Positions 6,794-13,567 of a DNA stretch of 13,599 bases are shown piece by piece. The DNA comes from Chloroflexota bacterium. GTDB lineage: Bacteria; Chloroflexota; Anaerolineae; Anaerolineales; UBA11858. Each line of letters begins with the position of its first letter. Position 1 is the first letter of the stretch. The stretch covers positions 1-13,599 of the forward strand of contig DAOUWT010000043.1 of assembly GCA_030666985.1 (NCBI GenBank). Reading direction: 5' to 3'. Below the pieces are notes generated by a model. The model made no database searches, had not been told where the DNA came from, and saw only the letters and a list, made by a program, of their open reading frames with translations. Both the position numbers and the translations under genes were made by a program.

Positions 6794-7369
6794 ATGATAG
6801 CTAGCATACGTGGAAAAGTCACTCATAGCGCGGAAGACCACCTCATAGTGGAAGTGGGTGGGATTGGGTACCAGGTATTTGTCCCTCGCCCCTTTCCTGA
6901 CCAGGTTCGGCGGGGGGAGGGTGTATTCTTGTGGACGCATTTGGTCGTCCGGGAGGATTCCCTAACCCTCTACGGTTTTCCCCAACCTGAAGAAGTAGAG
7001 ATTTTTAGGTTGTTGCTGGGTGTGAGCGGGATTGGCCCTCGTTTGGCATTGGAAACCCTATCCACCCACTCCCCAGATGCCATTCGTCGAGCTGTTGTTC
7101 ACGAGCAAGCGGAGATATTCCAGCAAGTCCCTGGGATTGGTAAAAAGACCTCTCAGAAAATACTTCTCTACCTGGAGGGGCGGGTCACCGCTCGAGAAGG
7201 GTTTGACCGTTTTGCCCCAGCTAGTGATGTAAACACAGAAGTTCAGGAAGCCCTGGTTGCCTTGGGATACAGTGTCGTGGAAGCCCAGACCGCTCTCCAG
7301 ACGATTCCAAGCGATGCTCCCGAAGACGTCGAAACGAGATTGACAATAGCCTTGCGATATTTCAGTTGA
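6794..7369 (+). CDS. ruvA: Holliday junction branch migration protein RuvA
   Basis: RuvA (191 aa; family about 190-210) binds four-way junctions as a tetramer and loads the RuvB motor. The OB-fold N-domain starts MIASIRGKV and spans about residues 1-63. Two helix-hairpin-helix motifs follow, GVSGIGPRLAL (76-86) and VPGIGKKTSQKI (112-123). After a linker comes the C-terminal RuvB-binding domain at about 146-191, ending ALRYFS. The frame extends upstream to a GTG at 6737, but those 19 residues are encoded by repeat words, so the ATG at 6794 is the real start. No Shine-Dalgarno sequence is visible before it: the preceding 35 bases are TCACT/TTACT heptamers. Initiation may be leaderless-like, unstructured-leader driven, or weak. 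ruvB would be expected next but is absent. Confidence 0.95.
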   Translation: MIASIRGKVTHSAEDHLIVEVGGIGYQVFVPRPFPDQVRRGEGVFLWTHLVVREDSLTLYGFPQPEEVEIFRLLLGVSGIGPRLALETLSTHSPDAIRRAVVHEQAEIFQQVPGIGKKTSQKILLYLEGRVTAREGFDRFAPASDVNTEVQEALVALGYSVVEAQTALQTIPSDAPEDVETRLTIALRYFS

Positions 7370-7493
7370 TGACTAAATTCAACTGGACAATATGGGACAT
7401 TTCCATTATCATTTGTGCATTGGTTTTAACTGGTGAAGTACCTTGAGTAGCGTTAGATATTTTAGGCTCTTTGGGATTTCGCGGGCTTTACCA

Positions 7494-7556
7494 GTGAAAC
7501 ATAAAGCGTGATGCGTGAATTACTCGGTCACGTTTCACGTTTTACGCCTCACTTTA
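7494..7556. repeat. Heptameric inverted repeat tract upstream of atpA
   Basis: Nine consecutive 7-mers run from 7494: GTGAAAC, ATAAAGC, GTGATGC, GTGAATT, ACTCGGT, CACGTTT twice, TACGCCT and CACTTTA. The first 25 bases (7494-7518) match the complement of 7528-7552 at 19 of 25 positions around a 9-base centre, so it can form a long hairpin. It lies 124 bp after ruvA and 64 bp before atpA and could act as a transcript end for ruvA. The remainder of the 251-bp gap shows no gene and no promoter I would stand behind. Confidence 0.8.
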
Positions 7557-7620
7557 TTCTCAACCCCGTAAGTTCCCAGGGACCCACATTTTATAGGCAT
7601 TAAAGTATTATGGAGGCTAG

Positions 7621-9288
7621 ATGACTGACTTAATTAATCAGATTACTGCTGACTTGGAGCAGCAGATAAAGGCCTTCCAGCCTGAGGTGGAAATCCTCGA
7701 GATGGGAACTGTTGTGGAAGCAGGGGATGGTATCGCACGGGTGACAGGTTTGTCGGATGTGCGTTCTCAAGAGCTAGTCCAATTTGACAACGGTGTCCTG
7801 GGGACAGCTTTCAACTTGGAGAAAGATAGTGTTGGAATCATCATCATGGGGGATTATGAAGGAATTACCGAGGGGATGCAAGTGCGAGCCACGGGGCGGA
7901 TTACTTCCATTCCTGTGGGGGATGGCCTGATTGGACGCGTGGTCAACGCCCTGGGGCAGCCCATCGACGGGAAGGGACCCATCCAATTTGACCACTATCG
8001 CCCTGTGGAGCGGATTGCTCCTGGCGTTGTGGTGCGGAAAGACGTAGATACTCCCATTCAAACTGGCGTGAAGGCCATTGACTCTATGATCCCTCTTGGC
8101 CGGGGACAGCGTGAGTTGATTATTGGAGACCGGCAGACAGGCAAAACAGCCATAGCCGTGGATACAATTATCAACCAAAAAGGGCAAGACGTCATTTGTA
8201 TTTATGTTGCCATCGGCCAAAAGAAAGCTGGAGTTGCCCGCACGGTATCTATCCTGGAGCAGCATGGGGCCATGGAACATACCATAGTGGTTTCAGCGTC
8301 TGCAAATGAGCCTTCTGCCTTGCAATATATTGCTCCTTATGCGGGCTGTGCCATGGGTGAGGAATTCATGGAAACCGGTCGTGATGCGCTCATTATTTAC
8401 GATGACCTTTCCAAACACGCTTGGGCTTATCGTGAGGTATCGCTATTGCTCCGGCGTCCCCCAGGTCGAGAAGCTTATCCAGGTGATTTATTCTACCTGC
8501 ACTCCCGCTTATTAGAACGTGCTGCCCGTTTGGCAGATCATTTTGTGATAGCGCCGAAGGAATTCTCCCAAATAGAAGCTTCCCCGGAAGACGCCGTAAA
8601 TGGAGAAGTTTATGAGGGCCCCCTCGCTTTCGATTATGCTGAGACATCTCTTGAGCAGCTCGAAAACTCTGAAGATCATAAGATCGTTAAAGTCGCCGAA
8701 ACAGGTGGTTCACTCACTGCCTTACCGATCATTGAAACTCTACTGGGGGATATTTCAGCCTATGTGCCTACGAACGTCATTTCCATTACGGATGGTCAGA
8801 TTTATCTGGAGAATGATTTGTTCTATTCAGGCGTTCGCCCTGCCATCAATGCAGGGATTTCCGTCTCCCGGGTCGGCGGGGATGCTCAAACCAAAGCCAT
8901 GAAAGATGTTGCAGGCCGTCTGCGTTTGGACATGGCCGCTTTTCGCGAATTGGCGGCTTTTGCCCAATTCGGCTCCGACCTAGATGAAGCCACTCAGGCA
9001 CGCTTGGAGCGAGGACGCCGATTGCAAGAAGTTCTCAAACAACCTCAATACGCGCCAGTCCCACTGGACGACCAAGTTATTGTTATTTACGCAGCTACGC
9101 ATGGTTATGCTGACAAGGTAGAACTCTCTGACATGAAAGAATGGGAAGCCGCTTTACGCCGTTTTATGAAGGTCTCTTATCCCAAAATTGGAGAGGCTAT
9201 TTTTGAAGTCGGTAAGATCACCGAAGAGACCGACAAACAACTTCAAGAGGCGCTGGATGCCTTTGTCGATACCTTTGTAGCCGCGTAG
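7621..9288 (+). CDS. atpA: ATP synthase F1 subunit alpha with an internal insertion
   Basis: Non-catalytic nucleotide-binding subunit of the F1 head of ATP synthase. It has 555 aa against about 500-515 in most bacteria. The beta-barrel domain is followed by the P-loop GDRQTGKT (169-176), a Walker B strand DALIIYDD (255-262), YLHSRLLERAAR (292-303) and the arginine finger Arg417 in ISVSRVGG. The extra length lies between LLERAAR and GSLTALPIIET. About 59 residues (304-362) stand where E. coli has about 18, so the insertion adds roughly 40 residues, rich in Glu and Asp. The frame is open and codon use looks like the surroundings, so this is not a frameshift. GGAGG lies four bases before the ATG. 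It is the first gene of atpA-G-D-C. No Fo or delta gene precedes it. Confidence 0.97.
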   Translation: MTDLINQITADLEQQIKAFQPEVEILEMGTVVEAGDGIARVTGLSDVRSQELVQFDNGVLGTAFNLEKDSVGIIIMGDYEGITEGMQVRATGRITSIPVGDGLIGRVVNALGQPIDGKGPIQFDHYRPVERIAPGVVVRKDVDTPIQTGVKAIDSMIPLGRGQRELIIGDRQTGKTAIAVDTIINQKGQDVICIYVAIGQKKAGVARTVSILEQHGAMEHTIVVSASANEPSALQYIAPYAGCAMGEEFMETGRDALIIYDDLSKHAWAYREVSLLLRRPPGREAYPGDLFYLHSRLLERAARLADHFVIAPKEFSQIEASPEDAVNGEVYEGPLAFDYAETSLEQLENSEDHKIVKVAETGGSLTALPIIETLLGDISAYVPTNVISITDGQIYLENDLFYSGVRPAINAGISVSRVGGDAQTKAMKDVAGRLRLDMAAFRELAAFAQFGSDLDEATQARLERGRRLQEVLKQPQYAPVPLDDQVIVIYAATHGYADKVELSDMKEWEAALRRFMKVSYPKIGEAIFEVGKITEETDKQLQEALDAFVDTFVAA

Positions 9289-9320
9289 AGTTTTTAGTAT
9301 AGGTTTTATGGCGATAAGAT

Positions 9321-10211
9321 ATGGCTAATGCTAGAGAAGTAGAGCAGCGTATTAAAAGCGTTAAAAATATTGCCCAGGTCACAAGGGCGCTGCAAGCGGT
9401 TAGCGCGAGCAAGGTTAAAAAAACCATCCAGGTTTTGGAGAGGACTCGTCCTTATTCGACAAAAGCTTGGCGGGTATTGCAGCACATTGCAAACCAGCCA
9501 CAAAGTGAGGGTTTGCATCCGCTTTTAGAGCAACCCCCTGTTGTCGAAAATGTGATTGTGGTGCTGATAAGTGGTGATCGGGGATTAGCGGGGGCTTATT
9601 ATTCGAACATCATGCGTTTTTTGCAGGTGAAGTTCGATGAGCATCCTGCCGGTATTCGCTATATCACTGTGGGAAGCAAGGGACGCGATATCCTGGTTCG
9701 TCTGGGAAAAGACATCTTGGCTGAATTTAGCAACTTGCCGGCCGATCCCTCGTATGTGGATGTCTCGGCGATTGGGCGTCTGGCCGTGGAAGAATTTTTG
9801 GACCACAATATTGATGAAGTCTACTTGGTGTACACAGATTTTATTAATATGATAGCTCAAACTCCTGTGATCAAAAAATTGCTTCCTCTGACAAAAGAAG
9901 GAGAAGAACGGGTTAGCGATTTCGAAGAGGAGAGAAATTTCTCTACCGAGTATATTTATGAACCTGGGCAAGAGGAAATTCTGGATAACATTATTCCCCG
10001 TTTTACTGCTTTGCAAGTTTTCCACGCTATTCTGGAGTCCCTGGCGAGTGAACACGCCGCCCGCATGGTGGCCATGAAGAACGCCACGGACAATGCCACA
10101 GACTTAGCGGGCAGCCTGCAACTGGAATATAACAAAGCCCGCCAACAGGCGATCACGAACGAGTTATTGGATATTGCTGGTGGAGCGGAGGCTTTGGAAC
10201 AAAGCTTATAG
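9321..10211 (+). CDS. atpG: ATP synthase F1 subunit gamma
   Basis: Central rotor stalk of F1, 296 aa. The N-terminal helix REVEQRIKSVKNIAQVTRALQAVSASK (5-31) and the C-terminal helix with SEHAARMVAMKNATDNA (243-259) form the coiled-coil shaft. The middle Rossmann-like domain includes LISGDRGLAGAYYSN (82-96), where the Cys found in E. coli GLCGG is Ala. The gene starts 32 bases after atpA with a poor ribosome site. A seven-codon frame (ATG at 9308, TAA at 9326-9328) overlaps its start and might help deliver ribosomes, but this is speculative. It is followed by a 280-bp gap containing a MITE-like element before atpD. Confidence 0.96.
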   Translation: MANAREVEQRIKSVKNIAQVTRALQAVSASKVKKTIQVLERTRPYSTKAWRVLQHIANQPQSEGLHPLLEQPPVVENVIVVLISGDRGLAGAYYSNIMRFLQVKFDEHPAGIRYITVGSKGRDILVRLGKDILAEFSNLPADPSYVDVSAIGRLAVEEFLDHNIDEVYLVYTDFINMIAQTPVIKKLLPLTKEGEERVSDFEEERNFSTEYIYEPGQEEILDNIIPRFTALQVFHAILESLASEHAARMVAMKNATDNATDLAGSLQLEYNKARQQAITNELLDIAGGAEALEQSL

Positions 10212-10305
10212 TTAGAGAGTTGCATTTAGTGAAAAAGCGACGATAGATAGATTGAAGCAGGTCGAATGGCACCTGAGTAGTTTGACAATATCGCATTAGT
10301 ACATT

Positions 10306-10414
10306 ATGTCACTGCGAGGAACGTCTTTTGTGACGTGGCAGTCTCATGATTAACAATGGAGCACAGTGTTCGGGGAAATTGCCACACCCCAAAAACCGGG
10401 GTTCGCAATGACAT
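10306..10414 (-). mobile_element. MITE-like palindromic element, copy 2 (inverted)
   Basis: This 109-bp element is the reverse complement of the one at 5232-5342. It begins ATGTCACTGCGAGG and ends GTTCGCAATGACAT. Both arms (about 40 bases each) agree closely with copy 1, while the central 25 or so bases differ. It lies in the atpG-atpD gap. A TTGACA at 10282-10287 stands 17 bases before its first bases (TATGTC at 10305-10310), so the element may have landed on, or now supplies, the -10 region of a promoter. The rest of the gap (10212-10305, 10415-10481) shows nothing recognisable. Confidence 0.85.
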
Positions 10415-10491
10415 TTTGAAATGTGACATTGTCAAGGTAGTTATCAAGTATTTTTTGAAATGATTATCGTAAATGGTACATGGAGGAATAC

Positions 10492-11889
10492 ATGACAACG
10501 GCAAATGGCCGAATCACGCAAATTTTAGGTGGAGTGGTAGACGTGGGTTTTCCGATCGAGGAACTTCCTGATGTTTTCGAGGCCCTCGAGATCCCTCGCC
10601 AGGCTGGGAAAGCTACAGTTTTGGAGGTTCAAAAGCACCTTGGAAATGCTGAAGTTCGGTGTGTTGGTATGGACACTACGGATGGATTGCGTCGAGGAAT
10701 GCCTGTAAGGGCTACAGGATCCCCCATCAAAGTCCCGGTAGGTGGAGAGGCACTGGGGCGAATTTTTAATGTCTTGGGGGAACCCATTGATGGGAAAGAA
10801 CCACCTGAGGTGGAAGAGTATTACCCTATTCATCGCCCTGCACCCCCTTTCGACGAACAAGAAACGAGCGTGGAGGTATTCGAAACCGGTATCAAGGCTA
10901 TTGACCTGGTTGCGCCTTTCACGAAAGGTGGCAAGACGGGGATTTTCGGCGGCGCTGGGGTAGGAAAAACCATCATCATTATGGAGTTGATCCGTTCTGT
11001 GGCCGCCGAACACGAAGGAAACTCGGTCTTCGCCGGCGTTGGCGAGCGAACACGCGAAGGGACTCTGCTTTATCGTGAAATGTTGGAGTCCGGCGTGATG
11101 GAAGATACAGTCATGGTTTATGGGCAGATGAACGAACCCCCCGGAGTTCGCCTGCGCGTGGCTCTGGCAGGTTTGGCTATGGCAGAAAAATTCCGTGATG
11201 AGGGGCGGGATGTCTTGCTATTCATCGATAATATTTTCCGCTTCAGTTTAGCGGGAGCGGAAGTTTCTGCTTTATTGGGACGAATGCCGTCTGCTGTTGG
11301 TTATCAGCCCACTCTGGCCACGGAGATGGGTGTTCTCCAGGAGCGAATTACCAGCACGAAGACAGGTTCTATTACCTCTATGCAGGCTATCTACGTTCCC
11401 GCAGATGACTATTCTGACCCAGCTCCGGTGGCTACTTTCACTCACTTGGATGCTACTATCGCTCTCGAACGCTCAATTGCCGAGAAAGGGATCTATCCTG
11501 CCGTGGATCCACTCGCTTCTACTTCGCGTATCCTAGAAGCAGACATCGTGGGGGAGGAACACTATGAGACGGCTCGCCAAGTACAAGAGGTCTTGCAGCG
11601 CTACCGAGATCTTCAGGACATTATCGCTATTCTTGGTATGGAGGAGTTAAGCGAAGAGGATAAACTTGTTGTCACCCGCGCACGCAAGATCGAGCGTTTC
11701 TTCTCTCAACCGATGTGCGTTGCCGAGCAGTTTACGGGCCTTTCTGGCGCCTATGTCCCACGAAGAGAGACTGTCCGTGGTTTCCAAGAAATCCTATCTG
11801 GCAAACACGACAGCCTCCCAGAAGAAGCTTTTATGTTGGTTGGAACAATTGATGAAGCTGTTGAAAAAGCTGCTACTTTGGGCTCGTGA
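10492..11889 (+). CDS. atpD: ATP synthase F1 subunit beta
   Basis: Catalytic subunit of F1 (465 aa, normal length), making ATP from ADP and phosphate as gamma turns. The P-loop GGAGVGKT is at 153-160, the catalytic-glutamate motif GERTREG at 184-190 (Glu185), Walker B LLFIDN at 242-247, and the conserved ALLGRMPSAVGYQPTL at 260-275. The lever loop is EELSEED (384-390) in place of the usual DELSEED, a conservative change. The start is the ATG at 10492, five bases after GGAGG (10482-10486). An in-frame ATG at 10480 overlaps that ribosome site and is unlikely. It is separated from atpG by a repeat element and may have its own promoter; atpC follows 20 bases downstream. Confidence 0.98.
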   Translation: MTTANGRITQILGGVVDVGFPIEELPDVFEALEIPRQAGKATVLEVQKHLGNAEVRCVGMDTTDGLRRGMPVRATGSPIKVPVGGEALGRIFNVLGEPIDGKEPPEVEEYYPIHRPAPPFDEQETSVEVFETGIKAIDLVAPFTKGGKTGIFGGAGVGKTIIIMELIRSVAAEHEGNSVFAGVGERTREGTLLYREMLESGVMEDTVMVYGQMNEPPGVRLRVALAGLAMAEKFRDEGRDVLLFIDNIFRFSLAGAEVSALLGRMPSAVGYQPTLATEMGVLQERITSTKTGSITSMQAIYVPADDYSDPAPVATFTHLDATIALERSIAEKGIYPAVDPLASTSRILEADIVGEEHYETARQVQEVLQRYRDLQDIIAILGMEELSEEDKLVVTRARKIERFFSQPMCVAEQFTGLSGAYVPRRETVRGFQEILSGKHDSLPEEAFMLVGTIDEAVEKAATLGS

Positions 11890-11909
11890 GCTAGTTATGG
11901 AGGCCCTAT

Positions 11910-12356
11910 ATGCCTATTCGCTGTGAGATTATTTCCCAAGACCGCCTGGTATTCGAAGGGGAAGTTGATATTGTGGTTGCTCCTTCTACCATGGGCGAAG
12001 TTGGAATTTTACCTAATCACGCCCATTTGCTTGCTACCCTGGAATTGGGGAGGATCAAAGTACGCCGTGGCGATGAAGAGGATGTCTTTGCCGTTACCGG
12101 CGGTATTATCGAAGTCCAACCAAACCTTGTTACCATTTTGGCTGATGCTGCGGAACATGTTGGCGAGATTGATATCAAACGCGCCCAAGAAGCTCGACAA
12201 CGTGCGGAAAAGATTCTTGCAGAAGGGCCGCCGCCTGATACTGACACTTACCTAAAAATGGAAGCTGCCTTGCGGCGCTCGAATTTGCGTCTAAAGCTAG
12301 CAGACCAATATCGTAAGCGCGGGCAGCGTGCTCGGCCACCAGGGATGGGTTCTTAG
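11910..12356 (+). CDS. atpC: ATP synthase F1 subunit epsilon
   Basis: Small stalk subunit (148 aa; usual 130-140) that couples F1 to the c-ring and can inhibit ATP hydrolysis. The N-terminal beta-sandwich (about 1-84) includes GEVGILPNHAHLLATLELG (29-47). The C-terminal helical part starts with IDIKRAQEA: residues 87-92 fit the I(L)DxxRA motif described for ATP-binding epsilon subunits of Bacillus type. A proline-rich GPPPD (106-110) separates the two helices and a basic tail ends the protein. GGAGG stands six bases before the ATG. Gaps of 20 bases from atpD and 15 bases to the MreB-like gene indicate one transcription unit. Confidence 0.95.
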   Translation: MPIRCEIISQDRLVFEGEVDIVVAPSTMGEVGILPNHAHLLATLELGRIKVRRGDEEDVFAVTGGIIEVQPNLVTILADAAEHVGEIDIKRAQEARQRAEKILAEGPPPDTDTYLKMEAALRRSNLRLKLADQYRKRGQRARPPGMGS

Positions 12357-12371
12357 GATAACAGGATACAG

Positions 12372-13382
12372 ATGCCACTTTTTTCCCAAGATATCGGAAT
12401 TGATATTGGAACCTTTTACACCATGATCGCCGAAGGTGGGGCACTTCTTGTGCGAGAGCCTACCGTTGTGGCTATTGCTATCGAAGAACAAAAAATTGTC
12501 GAGGTTGGCCAAGCCGCCAAGGATATGTATGGGCGTGTTCCCGAATCACTTGAGATTGCCCATCCCCTGCGCAATGGTGTCATAGCCGATTACGAGATCA
12601 CCGAAAAACTTCTTGAGTATATGATCAAGAAGGTCACCGGGCCGATCCGTTTCTTTCATCCCCGGGCCATGGTTTCTGTTCCTTATGGGGTCACCAGTGT
12701 CGAGAGCCGGGCCGTACATGAAGCTGTCTTAGAAGCTGGAGCGCGTGAAGTATTCCTGATCGAGCAACCCCTGGCCGCTGCCTTGGGAGTAGACCTTCCC
12801 ATCAATACCCCTACTGGGAATATGATCATCTGTTTGGGCGGAGGTGTTACCCAAGCGGCCGTTATAGCCATGTATGGAATCGTGGCTGCCTCAACCCTCC
12901 GGGCGGGAGGAGTGAATTTAGACGAAGCGATCATCACCTATGTACGCAGAAAATATGGTTTAGTGATTGCCCAACCCACTGCCGAACGCATAAAATTGGA
13001 AATTGGCGCAGCAGCCCCTCAAGAGGAAGAAAAAAGCCTCAGCGTTCAGGGACAAGATCAGGTTTCAGGATTGCCGCAGCCCTTTTCACTCACAACTGGA
13101 GAAATTATCGAGGCTTTTCAAGAGCCTTTGAAGCACATTGTCGAAACAGCTCGGAAGGTATTAGAAAAAACCCCCCCAGAACTGGTTTCAGATATTATCG
13201 ATCGTGGTGTTGCCCTATGTGGTGGCGGGGCCTTATTGCCTGGGATTGACAAACTCTTGACCAAAGAACTAGGCGTCCCAACCTACTTGGTAGACAACCC
13301 CACGACCTGCGTTGTAGAAGGCGCTTCATTAGGCTTATCACCTGCCGTATTCCCGAAAATACGACGAAACTTGAAATCCTAG
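12372..13382 (+). CDS. Divergent MreB/actin-like protein lacking the phosphate-2 aspartate
   Basis: Actin-fold protein of 336 aa (MreB is about 330-350). Family features are clear: phosphate-1 DIGT (11-14), REPTVVAI (28-35), the PLRNGVIADYEITEKLL segment (65-81), GAREVFLIEQPLAAALG (123-139, with Glu131 at the usual catalytic position), and the adenosine motif GGGALLPG (284-291). Phosphate-2 is altered: where MreB has DIGGGTTE, this has CLGGGVTQ (154-161), so the metal-coordinating Asp is Cys and the final Glu is Gln. Phosphate-1 also reads DIGTFYT rather than DLGTANT. ATP hydrolysis is therefore doubtful; binding may persist. Residues 214-236 replace part of subdomain IIB with a low-complexity Glu/Gln/Ser linker. 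The gene lies 15 bases after atpC, probably in the same transcript, without mreC or mreD. It may be an MreB paralogue with a structural role. The function is unproven. Confidence 0.88.
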   Translation: MPLFSQDIGIDIGTFYTMIAEGGALLVREPTVVAIAIEEQKIVEVGQAAKDMYGRVPESLEIAHPLRNGVIADYEITEKLLEYMIKKVTGPIRFFHPRAMVSVPYGVTSVESRAVHEAVLEAGAREVFLIEQPLAAALGVDLPINTPTGNMIICLGGGVTQAAVIAMYGIVAASTLRAGGVNLDEAIITYVRRKYGLVIAQPTAERIKLEIGAAAPQEEEKSLSVQGQDQVSGLPQPFSLTTGEIIEAFQEPLKHIVETARKVLEKTPPELVSDIIDRGVALCGGGALLPGIDKLLTKELGVPTYLVDNPTTCVVEGASLGLSPAVFPKIRRNLKS

Positions 13383-13394
13383 GAAATTGTCCAA

Positions 13395-13433
13395 CCCAGG
13401 AACACGGTTCCTCTGAGGAACCGTGTTCCTGGG
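13395..13433. repeat. 39-bp near-perfect palindrome after the MreB-like gene
   Basis: Two perfect 19-base arms (CCCAGGAACACGGTTCCTC at 13395-13413 and its complement at 13415-13433) flank a single T at 13414. It lies 12 bases after the stop codon. No T-run follows, so it is not an intrinsic terminator by itself. The near-zero loop favours a cruciform or a dimeric protein-binding site, or an mRNA 3' hairpin with a few unpaired loop bases. Confidence 0.9.
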
Positions 13434-13481
13434 AGGAAGTTATTCGCAGACAGGTACTAAGTAACCATTCCATAAGAAAGC

Positions 13482-13515
13482 AAAAAACGGACTGTGCTTT
13501 TACAGCCCGTTTTTT
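13482..13515. terminator. Rho-independent terminator, bidirectional
   Basis: Stem AAAAAACGGACTGT (13482-13495) pairs with ACAGCCCGTTTTTT (13502-13515), with one A-C mismatch and a 6-base loop. The T-run lies on the downstream side, and the A-run upstream gives the same structure on the other strand. It sits 99 bases after the MreB-like stop, and it should end the atpD-atpC-mreB-like transcript. Confidence 0.85.
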
Positions 13516-13544
13516 AGTTTAACGCAGCCTCCCCTTCCGGTGTG

Positions 13545-13563
13545 CGTCTCCGGCGGGGAGACG
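13545..13563. other. Short GC-rich hairpin
   Basis: CGTCTCC (13545-13551) and GGAGACG (13557-13563) form a perfect 7-bp stem with a 5-base loop, GGCGG. It lies between the terminator and the terminal tandem repeat, with no T-run. It may be a remnant of a repeat element; nothing more can be said. Confidence 0.45.
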
Positions 13564-13567
13564 GTTC

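Noticed and set aside
7370..7493. Promoter for the ATP synthase genes
   Set aside because: Several AT-rich partial hexamers occur (for example TGGACA at 7384), but none pairs with a good -10 at proper spacing, so I do not call one.
7774..8280. Open frame of 168 codons opposite atpA
   Set aside because: It is antisense to strongly conserved alpha-subunit sequence, with no recognisable domain or ribosome site.
10212..10305. Possible small gene or RNA between atpG and the repeat element
   Set aside because: I see no start with a ribosome site, no stable fold and no tRNA-like features in these 94 bases.
10525..11013. Open frame of 162 codons opposite atpD
   Set aside because: It is antisense to the beta-subunit P-loop region; its composition is explained by the beta codons.
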